A stretch of 64,000 nt of DNA, from NCBI GenBank assembly GCA_019054805.1, contig JAHQIY010000003.1, positions 1 through 64,000 on the forward strand, written 5' to 3'. The DNA is from Brachionus manjavacas. Its lineage: Eukaryota; Rotifera; Eurotatoria; Ploima; Brachionidae. A model generated the notes under the pieces. That model was not told the DNA's origin and made no database searches. It worked only from the letters and a program-made list of their open reading frames with translations. Numbering within the stretch: the first letter of the stretch is position 1; every line of letters starts with the position of its first letter. Shown piece by piece: positions 9,428 to 19,470 of the stretch. The position numbers and the translations under genes are program-made.

Positions 9428-11476
9428 TTATTTTTTCTTTAAACCCGACATCTGAATCACTGTCGCTCGAAGACACATTTCCTGTGGACATAGGTTGTCC
9501 GTGACATTGTGTTCAGATTCATTATGATTTTCTATCGGCTTCCACCTTGGATTATTCAAATTTTTGGTGTACTTTCTTTTTTGCCTATCGGGTTGTTCGA
9601 CTGGTTCTTCTTTTATTGTAGGTAAGCTATGTCCACTGTTGAAGTAGTACTTCAGTCTATTTTTGTGGACCTGTCTCACTTTCGAGCGAGGACTTGATGC
9701 AAGTTTAATTAAATAGTCGCAGTTGTTCTCGTTTTTTCCAACGACTACAAATGGTCCATGGTATTTGTGTGCCAGACCATGTGAACGACCCTTTTTCAAT
9801 TTTGGATGATCCGTCAATACGTAATCTCCAATGTTGTACTCAAATTTCTTGATCTTTCTGTCGTGGTCCAATTTGGCTTTGTCCATTCGACAATTTCTAT
9901 TTTTTATCGCCATTTGGTAACACTTTTTAAGTTTCATCTTAAGCTCTTGAAAATAATTGGTCGCCACTGCTGGGAGATTTTTCACAACTATATCATCGTA
10001 GTCTTCCAATACTATTACCTCTCCGTGCTCATTCACTATTTTGTACTCAGTTAAAATTTTTTCTCTTTCGAGTAGGTCAGTAGGTGGTATAATTAGGTCG
10101 ATTGGAATTTTAGGCCTTCGACCGAACATCATTTCAAAAGGTGTTTGGCCAGTTGAACTATGTTTACTAGTATTGTAAGCATACGCCAGTTTATTTAAGT
10201 TAAGGTCCCAACTCATTTGGTCGTCATCAACAAATGCTGCAATCATCTTCTTAACTGTTTTTACTGTGATTTCACTTTGACCATCACATTGTGGGTGAAA
10301 TGGAGTTGTTTTTAACTTTCGTATGTCCAGATGCTCATAAACCAGATCTAAAAGCTTTGATTGATATTGTTTTCCCCCGTCTGATAATATTGATTCCGGG
10401 ATTCCATATCTACAGCACCATTTATCCACTATATTGTTTGCAACTGGCGGGGTTTTACTGCTGTTCAGTGCATGAATCCGTATCAGCTTTGTAAAGTGAT
10501 CTACTATGACTTGGAGATACTTGTTACCACGGTGAGTTACCGGGAATGGTCCTGCCAAATCTGTGGTAATCAATTGATTAGAACGACATCGTGTTAAATA
10601 GATCAACTCAGCATGTCGCGCCGGCTGAGTGAGCTTGATCTTTTGGCACACATCACAACATTTGACACATCTCATGATGTCGTCTTTTAAAAATGGTCTG
10701 TAAAATCTATCGGTTATTTTTGACATTGTCTTGGATTTCCCTAAATGACCATTGTAAATTGTGCTGTGAACTTGGTTGACAATTCGCTCGACTACTTGTT
10801 TTGGTAAGACTAGTTGCGTTGTTTTGAAACCATACCTATCTTCACTATGACGATATAGAATACCATCCACAAGTGTAAAATGGTCGTACTGTTTGTACAG
10901 TATACGACGTGTTGGGCTCTCAAAAATCGAGATCTTAGGTTTCTGAACCCCATTCTCCAGGATAAGTCCTTTTATCCACTGGATATCTTCGTCCTTCTCT
11001 TGTTCTTCTTTTAGGCTCTCAAATTCATTTTCGATAGAAGAACTTGGATTCAGTGCTATTCTATCGGCGTTTGTTATTTCACTCTCCGAATTAGAGCTGC
11101 TGTTTGTATTCTGTGTTGCATCATCTATGCTATGTTCACTCCCACTTTCCGAGGATGTAGAGACTTCCCCGTGAATTTCTTCAATACTTGCTACCAAATT
11201 GTCGTGAAAATCGTATTTTTCATATGCATAGTTATCTTCTGGTGGTAGTCTTGATAACATGTCGGCTACGACGTTTTCTCGACCCGGCTTGTAGACAATT
11301 TCAAAGTTGTATATGCTTAACTTTAACATCCAACGTTCTAACCTAGGACTCATGTTGGTCTTGTTTTTTATCCAAGTCAAAGGTAAGTGGTCTGTTTGGA
11401 CTTTGAAAGGTCTGCCATAAAGAAATTCGTGAAAATATACGATGCTCTCAACCGCACTTAGAAGCTCCTTTTCCAC
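9428..11476 (-). pseudogene. gypsy 2 RNase H end, integrase, chromodomain-like tail
   Basis: A 682-residue open frame starts inside RNase H (VEKELLSAVESIVYFHEFLYGR, QTDHLPLTWI). It continues through the RNase H-integrase connector with ADMLSRLPPE. The integrase zinc finger follows (HSTIYNGHLGKSKTMSKI with CVKCCDVCQ). The catalytic core has Asp in TTDLAGPF, Asp in LSDGGKQY and Glu in GQSEITVK. The C-terminal region has the GDYVLTDHPKL and GPFVVVG SH3-like elements. An acidic serine-rich insert sits after the connector. The upstream frame (about 11480-11660) is broken by a stop and a shift, so the polyprotein cannot be made from this copy without recoding. Confidence 0.9.
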
Positions 11477-12866
11477 TGTAGCATATTTTCTTTGAGCTTT
11501 TGTAAAATTTCGGCTAAAAATGCAATTGGCCTTGGAAACCCATCAAATTCTTGTTCGAGGACTGCACCGTAACCGTAGTCACATGCGTCTGTTGTTAAAA
11601 TCATTTATTGTTCGAAATTAGGTAAAGCTAACACAAGTTCACTGCTTAGGACGCTTTTTAGTCTCGCAAAATGTTCATCAGCTTCTTTGTTCCAAATAAG
11701 TTGTATTTTTTTCCTACGACTGCGCCATTTCGTTTCCGACAGCTCTTAGGTACACTTTTTAAACCCATTAACTCATAGAGAGGTCTGGCTAATAGTGCGT
11801 AGTGATCAATGAATCGGCGGTAAAAGTTTGCAATGCCTAACAAGGACTGAAGTTGGTTAATTGTTGCTGGTTTCCCGTATTTCGATAGGCCCAATGCCCT
11901 ATTTGGGTCTGGTTTAATCTTACCTTTGGATATCACATTTCCCAACAACTGAATTTCGAATTCAACTGGAACACTTTTTTCGAATGAAACTTTTAATGAT
12001 CTCTTGTTCAATGTATCCAGAACAGCCATTACAGTGTCCAGATGATAATTGATCCCATTCTTTTCACTGTTTGTAAATATAATTTAGTCATCCAAATAAA
12101 CTCTTAGAGAATTATCTATTATAAATCGTTGTAAACATGCTTCAATAAAACGTTGAAACCATGCAGGGGCAGTTTTAATTCCCATTGGCATTGAAAGATA
12201 CTCAAACAGACCAAATTCACAGATGAAAGCAATGTACTGTATGCAGTTAGGATGGACAGGAATTTGGTGGTATGCTGCTTTCATATCGATTTTAGTAAAA
12301 GTGTCTGCATCTGCTAGTTTGGCATAAAGATCCTTTATGGACGGAATTGGATAGTTATCGTCCTTTATCACTTTGTTAAGTGGCTTGTAGTCCACTGTGA
12401 TTCTTATAGAGCCATCAGCCTTGTCTACTACTCGTATAGGAAAACACCATTGACTTCTACTTGGTCGAATAATCCCTGCCTTCAGTTGTCTATCCAGTTC
12501 AGTGTTAACTTTCTCTTTCAGATTCCACGGTAGTGGTCTACATCTACATTTGATTGGCTTCTGGTTTGGGTCTTGAAATTCTATTTCAAATGCAACATCT
12601 GAATTTCTTTCTGGTTTTAAATCCAAGACTGATTTTGCCGAAACTTCTTCAATTCTATTTTTCAAAAAAGCACGTGCATTTTCAACAGCCTCCATATTGA
12701 GATCATCTTTTGACAGGCTCGTTTCCTTCAATTCCGCAACGATTTCAGTCTCAATCACAGTACCACAAACTTTTGTTTTTGGGACTTCTCCCTCCCCTTT
12801 TCCGAAGTTATTTTCGGGATGGACTTCATCAAAATTGGTAATACTACCGACTTCCTCTTCTTTCAC
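11477..12866 (-). pseudogene. gypsy 2 reverse transcriptase and RNase H start, interrupted
   Basis: RT landmarks in order: KPIKCRCRPLPWNLKEKVN, RPSRSQWCFPIRVVDKADGS, TVDYKPLNKVIKDDNYPIPS, FTKIDMKAAYHQIPV, FEYLSMPMGIKTAPAWFQR and the catalytic YLDD. A TAA stop follows the second Asp immediately (12081-12083). The same frame then resumes (LLGNVISKGKI, LQSLLGIANFYRRFIDHYALLARPLYEL) down to 11658. RNase H begins (TTDACDYGYGAVLEQ) after a further stop and frame change near 11500-11660. All active-site residues I can check are present, and the lesions are stops and shifts between them. Confidence 0.88.
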
Positions 12867-13306
12867 ATTGTGATAAGTGCATGATTTAATGGTTTTTTAC
12901 AACGTTTCTCACGCCTTTCTTCTCTAAAAATTCTTCTTACCTCATCAGACATTGTTTTTACCATTGTCTTTATGTGTTCAAATCTAGGCCCAATGTGCTT
13001 CAGTTTGTTTATCAAATCTCTTCCCAAAAGACAATCATTATTGGAAACTGTCTCAGTGAACAATATCTCCACATTCTAAAGGATTTCTTCTCTTGAAACA
13101 ATACAGCGTGAGAGCTTCACCTTGCCAAGAATTTTTATCGGACCTGAGCATGAGAACAGCTCGCTACCCGAGTGAATTTCCAGTTCTGTTCCAGGTGCAT
13201 GCCTTTTTAGAAGATTGAACGTTTTTGTGTTGATAATTGTCCTATCTGCTCCACTATCACATAGGTAATTGACCAGTGTGTTATTGAAAATTGCCACACC
13301 AATCAC
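12863..13306 (-). pseudogene. gypsy 2 protease region
   Basis: Retropepsin-like sequence: NYLCDSGADRTIINTKTF has DSGA in place of the usual DTGA, followed by the GPIKILGKVKLSR strand and LLGRDLINKLKHIG (flap-to-C-terminal G[RK]D element). A TAG codon at 13073-13075 divides it into two pieces in one frame. A one-base frame change near 12863 leads into RT. The gag stop and this frame differ, so expression of pol would normally need frameshifting or a lesion has intervened. Confidence 0.8.
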
Positions 13307-13350
13307 TGGTCTTTCTCGGTTAGGACGCTTTCTTAAGTTAACAGCGTTAA

Positions 13351-14487
13351 TTACGTGAAGGGCTCACTGTTGCCTTTATCTTCAAATTTAACCTGTTTCT
13401 GCGTTGACTGGTGTGGGTTAAATGTTTTGTCTTGTCTCTGATTGTTTGGTTCCCTTGGATTATTATAAGGATAGGAATTTGATTTAAAATTACCACCAAA
13501 CGTCTGTTTTAAATTTGGTTGAATTGCGTACCTTCTATTCTGGAGAGCATCACTTTCACTTGTGGTGCTATTATAGAAAGGTTGCTTATCGAAACTAGAC
13601 ATCTTGCAGTCCGCATAATTAATCAAGTCTTGAATTTTGTAAACTCTTTCGGTTTCGATTTGTCTCATTTTCAACATTTTTGCTCGAACCTTTTCACGAA
13701 GACGTTGATTATACAATCCCTCCACAGATCGATCTTGAATTAAGCGATCAATGTCGTTGGAAGTTTCCGTTTTTGGAAATATTTGTTTTACCAATTGCGT
13801 TACTTTTTCGCCATAATCTACAATAGACTCACGTGGCGATTGCTTTAAGTCAGACAATTGATCCCAGTTCACAGTGCTTTTGAATTTCACTGTATTTGTG
13901 AATTTATCACACAATTGCCTTTTGAAACTGTCGAAGCCTTTAATTGGTTCATTGCGGCACTCATCCAAATTTATAATACGTCTAAGGATTCTGTTGTCTA
14001 CAAGACTAATTGTGATGTCAAGCCAGTCGGACTTTTGAAATTGCTTCAAATAAATCTCCAATACAATGAACCACGATTTCACATCCATTCCTTCCTTGAG
14101 CTCGTTCGGTGCCTTTATAGCGTGTGAATTTCGAGCTTCGCTATACAAGGTCTTATAAATCCCCTCGTTTCCAAATTGCATGGCATTAACAAAATTAACA
14201 TTGGCTGACGCTGAGCCACTTGTTTGGATTGAAGTCGGCGTGCGAGGCCTCCCTTTTATAAGATGGATTGTCCCATACACTAAGATCAAAGTGGTAATTA
14301 AAATCACTGTCTCTATTGGGATTGTGACGATTGACGTCTTTCCAAATTGGATTGATTTTGTCCATGTGCTGATTAAATGAGATATCAATTTCTCATACAT
14401 TGTTTCTGTCTTATAAAATGTGAACGCATGTGTTTCACACGTGACAACAAAACTCCATAATAAAATTGTAAATGCGATTTTGCACAT
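13351..14487 (-). CDS. gypsy 2 Gag-like protein with N-terminal membrane segments
   Basis: A 378-residue open frame is the first ORF after the 5' LTR. Residues 1-22 (MCKIAFTILLWSFVVTCETH) look like a secretory signal. Residues about 57-78 (IETVILITTLILVYGTIHLI) form a clear transmembrane helix followed by a basic KGRPR stop-transfer. From about residue 110 the sequence is Gag-like: capsid-type helices such as DVKSWFIVLEIYLKQFQKSDW and KSTVNWDQLSDLKQSPRESIVDYG (a retrotransposon gag motif), then an Asn/Gln-rich basic tail. No CCHC knuckle is visible. A signal or anchor at the head of Gag is unusual. The start ATG is the first after the LTR leader. Confidence 0.75.
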   Translation of the reverse strand: MCKIAFTILLWSFVVTCETHAFTFYKTETMYEKLISHLISTWTKSIQFGKTSIVTIPIETVILITTLILVYGTIHLIKGRPRTPTSIQTSGSASANVNFVNAMQFGNEGIYKTLYSEARNSHAIKAPNELKEGMDVKSWFIVLEIYLKQFQKSDWLDITISLVDNRILRRIINLDECRNEPIKGFDSFKRQLCDKFTNTVKFKSTVNWDQLSDLKQSPRESIVDYGEKVTQLVKQIFPKTETSNDIDRLIQDRSVEGLYNQRLREKVRAKMLKMRQIETERVYKIQDLINYADCKMSSFDKQPFYNSTTSESDALQNRRYAIQPNLKQTFGGNFKSNSYPYNNPREPNNQRQDKTFNPHQSTQKQVKFEDKGNSEPFT

Positions 14488-14568
14488 TTTGAGAAAAGGT
14501 TTTTAAGAAGAGAATAGGAAAGAAATCTTAAAGCCTAACTGAAAGTTAAGAACACCTAGGGACGCTAA

Positions 14569-14908
14569 TGTTATAAACCTTAAATCCTGAACTATAGTTC
14601 TTTCCGGATCTGTTAGGATCTAGTGGTTCGCGGTTATAACGCTAATAATAAATAAAGAAATTAAATAATAATAATAATAACTTTATTAATAAATGGCCAC
14701 TTCTAGCCTGAACAAATAATAAAGAAAAAAATGGAGAAAAGAAAACAACAATAATTTCAGATCTCTTCTGATCGCACATGTCTAATATTTTACACAGTGT
14801 TAAATACTATCACTTGCTAAGCGCATGAGATCATAGTATTGCACTGTGAAACTATAGACATGTAAGTTGAATAGAGTCGGTGTTGTAGTTATTGAGAGAA
14901 CTACAACA
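14569..14908 (-). repeat. 5' LTR
   Basis: 340 bp, reading the same as the 3' LTR, TG..CA, followed by GTAT at 14909-14912. The element-strand sequence just inside is TTAGCGTCCCTAGGTG. This should contain the primer-binding site, but I cannot match it to a particular tRNA 3' end and it does not start with TGG. Confidence 0.93.
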
Positions 14909-15539
14909 GTATGATTGGCGGCGAAATACCCCTGTCAGAAATGACCTACCAAACTAGTAATTTCTGCTCAGATTTCTTAACCAGGATTTATTTTGCTGGT
15001 GTTGCAGTAATGTTACTTGAGTAAAATATATTTGATTTAAACCATGACTGAGAGTGAAATAGTATTCATCGTCTAAAATCTAGGAAATATTTGGATTTTT
15101 TTAAATACAAATTACTACATTTAAATCTAGCTACTTTTTTCTGCGTTTCGGTTCAGACAGGGATTTTCATTTTTTTTCTAGGTGTTATTTGAAGATTCTT
15201 TAACAAGGTTTAGACCATTTGCTGGCTTATATAAAACTTTTTGGCTGCCTGACGCTGATTGATGTTGTCTTTTTGATCAAAAGCCTTTTTTAGCTTGTTG
15301 AGTTGTGCTTTAGTCATTTTTTTCGGATTCTGACCAGATCCTTGTTTCCTGTCTGCTGAAAAATATTCACAACGTTTTAAAATTCGGTAAACAGTACTCC
15401 TTAGAATTTTTTCTGCCATAAATTGCCTCACAATGAATATCTCTCCAAGTGATCTATTTTCGTTAATTCTTAGGGCCTTTTCTTTAGATGAATTTATTTT
15501 GGTCATTTTTAATTCAAATTGAATAATTTTTTTTTTCAT
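14909..15539 (-). pseudogene. mariner-type transposase, 5' half
   Basis: The N-terminal 109 residues (15210-15539) carry the double helix-turn-helix of Tc1/mariner transposases (STVYRILKRCEYFSADRKQG and MTKAQLNKLKKAFDQKDNIN). After a stop, conserved pieces continue: a KKMKIPV segment, then ILDDEYYFTLSHG (first catalytic Asp) and KLLVW..ISDRGIS just before the retrotransposon insertion. In-frame stops are scattered. The rest of the gene is at 7887-8193. Confidence 0.85.
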
Positions 15540-16326
15540 ATTTAAAATTAAATTAAATACAAGAATATGGAAAAAGATTAAAAAAAAAAAATTAAAATAG
15601 CATTGCAGATGATACTAAAAGTTCGTCTCGGTTTTAAGTAGTTACCCGTTATTTATGTTCTTTTGTTCATCAACAAATTAATATTTTATTTATTTCTTAA
15701 TCTTTCCCGCTCAAAGCTTCTTTATATTAAAAAATTAAAAAAGGAAGCTACTCAGTTAAATTAAAATTTCTTATTTTTTCTAGCATATAATTATCTGAAT
15801 AAGAAATTTTCAATTGAGCAATATATTATCTGAATTTTTCTGATTTGACTTGATAAAAAAATAAAAATTTTAAGCTCAAATTAAATTTTTATTTTCAATT
15901 TTTTCTTTCATGAGGGTTCAAAAGAAGATCTCGAACCATTAGGACGTGCCTTGAGATCTATCCCTTAATTATATTTAAAATAAAATAAATTATAAAAGAT
16001 AACCAGGCTTAAATCTTTAATTTTTAAGTGAAATAAAAAGGAAGATGTTACTTAAAGATAAAATATCTTCGGCTTAATTCTTGTACATTATTGAACATTT
16101 TAATGGCTCTTTTTTTTCTATATCTGTTAACATCCTTTAGGAGTGATAATGCATAAAGATCTCTTTTGAATGCAATTAAATACTACAAATTTCAATATTC
16201 TAAACAAATATTAATCAAAATTATCTTTCTTGTGACAACAAAATTCAAATAAATATTTTAAGATTAAAATGCATAATTTTTATGTAGTCATTTTCTTAAA
16301 AATAACAAAAAAAAATAAAATTTATA
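15540..16326. other. AT-rich DNA, no recognised gene
   Basis: Homopolymer-rich sequence upstream of the mariner relic. It may include the mariner 5' flank, but I could not find matching terminal inverted repeats. Confidence 0.4.
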
Positions 16327-17105
16327 CAGTCAATCCTCGATATAACGACAAAGTTGGGCGGAAATTTTTATATTCGTTGTATCGAAATTCGTTCTATCGA
16401 AAATCCAATACAAAAGCATTGAATAAATTTTAAGATTTATTATTTTGAATTTTTATTAAAATAAATGAAAAAGGTGAAAAAATTTATAAAAAAATAAAAT
16501 GAAAAAAAAAATTAATCCTTTTTAACATACGAAGTAATAGTTGTTTGTTTATTAAAACTTTTTTCAATTACCAAATTTTCAATTTTAAACAAAAAGTTAA
16601 CGATATTTGATGAAGCATATTCTTGTTTATTTAAAAAAAAATCTTTTAAATCGTTAATTAGTTAATTGTTTCAAGTGAATAACATTTTCGTTTTTTTGGG
16701 ACAGGATTAGATAAATTTTCACTCATTTTAATAAAAAGATTAACAGATAAAATTTTTACCTGTAAATATATATTTTTTATTTAAAAAATATAGATAAAGT
16801 CAAATAAAGAACAATTTAATTTTTGCTTTATTTCCAATTAGTTAATTAAATGTCAAGATTTTTTTTATAATAGAAAGGTGCGAATTTTTTTTTGATTTTT
16901 CGTTGTATGAAGTTTTATTTCTTAAGAAAAAGATTAATTGGTTCGTTAGAAGAACCTTGTTGTATCGGGTTTTCGTTCCATCGAAATTCGTTCTATAGAA
17001 GATAAAAAGTATTCATTTTCCATTGATCGAAATCGGTTCTGATAATCGAATTCGTTCTAAAGGGTTTTTCGTTCTATGGGGTTTCGTTGTACGGAGGATT
17101 GACTG
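16327..17105. mobile_element. pogo/Tigger-like MITE
   Basis: The segment begins CAGTCAATCCTCGATATAAC and ends GTACGGAGGATTGACTG, with TA on both sides. Terminal CAGTCAA.. with a subterminal TATAACGA is typical of pogo/Tigger-type elements. Inside each end are repeated motifs of the type TCGTTCTATCGAAA and TTCGTTGTA, possible transposase binding sites. There is no transposase frame, so it is non-autonomous (779 bp). Confidence 0.75.
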
Positions 17106-17498
17106 TAATAAATTAGAGAATTATTTTTTTGCAGAATTTTGAAAAATTTAGCTTTAGATTTAACATTGTATGAAAAATTTAAATCATATTTTAAAAGTCA
17201 TGAAAATTTGGGTAAAAAAATGAAAACTCGTAGTTTTCTCTAAAAATTAGTCATCATTAAATTGAAATTTAATTATAGTTTTGATCCAAAAATAAAATAA
17301 AACTTTAAAACAATACTTTAAATTTATTTTTTTTAATTAAAAAAAAGAAAATTCTGCGTAATTTTGTAAAAGCATAAGAGCGATCATTAAAAGAATTGAA
17401 GTTTTGGTTTTCAGCTAGTTAGCGAACAGTACCAGTAAATCTTTGATTATAAAGATTAAGTACAGACATCAATAAAATTTTTGGTCTAAATTTTTATT

Positions 17499-18456
17499 CA
17501 TTTCTTCAAATCAGTTAAATTAGATATTCAAAAAAATTTATAATCAACTAAAATTTAAAATAAAAGTGTCCTTAATTTAAACTTTTAAACCGAATAATAA
17601 CTACCATTGCTTTTTTTTAATACTTTTAAAAAGCAAGTCATCAAAAACTAAAACTAAAAATAAATTAAAATTTGAAAAAATTAAAAATCTAAATTAAATC
17701 AAAATCCGGATTTATGATTGAGAAAATATTCAAGATGAATCTCTTTTTAAACAAAAATTCCAAAGCAAGTTAATTTTAGATATGAACAAGAAATGATAAA
17801 AATGTAGCAATTTCTATTTAAATAATTCGACTATAAAAATGCTTATTTTTATTTCATTAAATTTATTAATTAAAAAAAATAAAAAAGATCGTTAAAAATG
17901 TTCTATTATTACATTTTTATTTTGCTTTGCCTGTACCAGTCTATTTGTAATCAAAAAAAATTTTTTATTTTTATTCTTTTTTTAATTAAAATAAAAAAGT
18001 CAAAATTTTTTATACATTATTTTAAAAAGATTGTTTGGATTGTGATGACAAAGGTCAAAGATGCAATGTAAGACCAGGTGAATCATTTGCCCCGGGTTTT
18101 CACGATAGATGGAATTTGTTCAAAAGATCAATGGATGACAATGAGCAAGCAAATGCAGAGAGGCTGATAAAAAGGGCCCAAATATTTGGTGGCAATTTTG
18201 ACAGAGCCAATATTTTTAGAAAGAAACGAGCAACAATCATGGGTGGAAATTGGATGGATGCTCAGAGAATAGATAGACCAGATGACCAAATTGGAGACAA
18301 TGGTGAATTGATGTCTCAAAATTTGGGAAAAAAAGATCGAAGTGATCTTGAAAATTTGTTTGCAAACAGAGTTATTAATAAAAGAGCTCAGATATTTGGT
18401 GGCAATTTTGACAGAGCCAATATTTTCAGAAAAAAACGAGCAACTATTCTTGGTGG
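17499..18456 (+). repeat. direct repeat, copy A (peptide-precursor duplication)
   Basis: Nearly the same sequence as 25291-26249, with an offset of about 7.79 kb. It covers the upstream region, exon 1, the intron and most of exon 2 of the peptide-precursor gene. The first 420 or so bases of exon 2 read as identical, while the T-rich middle of the intron differs. Similarity ends abruptly inside the coding sequence. Confidence 0.9.
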
Positions 18457-18580
18457 AAATTTTTTCGATGCCCAAAGAATAAGCCAGCCTCGTGATAGAG
18501 TTATTAATGGACAATTCCAAGATGACAATTTAATTATAGATTCAGGTTTTTATGATAAGTTCACAATTTTAAGACGCTAA
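17898..18580 (+). CDS. secreted peptide-precursor-like protein, copy A
   Basis: Two exons: 17898-17946 and 18030-18580, with an 83-bp GT..AG intron and a predicted 199 residues. Exon 1 encodes a signal peptide (MFYYYIFILLCLYQSI). The mature part starts with a short Cys pair motif (CDDKGQRC). It then carries repeated units bounded by dibasic or tribasic sites: KR-AQIFGGNFDRANIF-RKKR-ATIMGGNW.., the same AQIFGGNFDRANIF unit again, then ATILGGNF... Such repeats between KR/KKR sites are the mark of a neuropeptide or peptide-hormone precursor. The NFDxANxF core vaguely recalls orcokinin (NFDEID..), a weak resemblance. The C-terminus (FFDAQRISQPRDRV onward) differs from copy B. A polyadenylation-like AATAAA lies downstream near 18695. 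Confidence 0.7.
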
Positions 18581-19470
18581 GTAAATGGTAATTTATTCGC
18601 TAGTTGCACCATGTAATGTTTTTTTTACAAATCAATTTTCAATTTCTTTTTTAATTAAGAATAAAAGTCTAACATGATTTTTTGTTAACCCTAAATAAAA
18701 AAAATTTTAAATTTATTTACCTATACCTAGTATTTTAAGTTAGTTATTCAACTTTAAGTTTAGTTTTGTATTTTGAATATTTTTTAAAATTAGATTTCAT
18801 TTCAGAAAAAGCTTGAATAACTTTTTTTCTTTAAATAAAAATTAAGAAATAAAAAGCATTTTACATTTATACTAACTGGTTTTCTAAAAAGAATGCTCAA
18901 AAGCTTGAAACTTAAAAAAAAAAATTTTCTCATAGACTAAATATAACCAAATTTTTTTCAGTTATTTTGTATTATCTAATAATTAAAAAAATATAAAAAA
19001 ATATTTGTTTGTTTCAGTTTGAAAAATAAAATTATTTTATTTTGATAAAATTAATATAAAATTTAAAGGCTTGAATTTCTAAATTTACTCAGTCTGAATT
19101 ATTTTTATTATTGAATGTTCAAGTCAAATAAATAGATTTCAAAATATTGATTGATTTTTAACAAAAAAAATTGATCAATTACCAGCTTAAAAGATCAAAC
19201 AAATCATGTTGAATAAAGTTTAGATATTCATTATTAAAAAATTTAAAAAATTTCTAAAAAAAAACCTATTTTATAAATCTAAAAAAACTAGAAATATTCA
19301 TCAAAAATTTAAATCTTATCATGAATTTCAATTTGCCAACAAAAACAATAATAGTTTCTTGTTCAATATAATCAGCAATTTCAAATTAAGAAAAAAAATT
19401 CTCGCTTCTGCTAACTAGATTGATTAAGCTAAAATAGTAATTTTTTGAGTGAGTGAAGCACAGTTACTGG
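18581..19470. other. AT-rich 3' flank of peptide gene
   Basis: Contains candidate polyadenylation signals (AATAAA near 18695) and otherwise low-complexity AT-rich DNA. No coding signal seen. Confidence 0.5.

Larger units (their letters stand above)
8194..14908 (-). mobile_element. complete Ty3/gypsy LTR retrotransposon with extra RRM/coiled-coil ORF
   Basis: Full-length insertion in minus orientation, 6715 bp. It is bounded by two 340-bp LTRs that read the same base for base, each beginning TG and ending CA, and flanked by GTAT (8190-8193 and 14909-14912). Reading the minus strand the order is: 5' LTR (14569-14908), gag (13351-14487), protease (13076-13306), RT/RNase H (about 11480-12866), integrase (9428-11476), a separate intact ORF (8636-9223), a purine tract, and 3' LTR (8194-8533). 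Gag-pol is the gypsy order. Pol has several in-frame stops and frame changes although the LTRs show no divergence. The insertion splits a mariner transposase pseudogene. Confidence 0.93.

Noticed and set aside
9806..14380. Several plus-strand frames inside the LTR element
   Set aside because: Antisense to gag-pol, no recognisable domain.
17899..18580. Orcokinin identity for the peptide precursor
   Set aside because: Only the short NFD core is similar; spacing and flanks differ, so a name would be unsupported.
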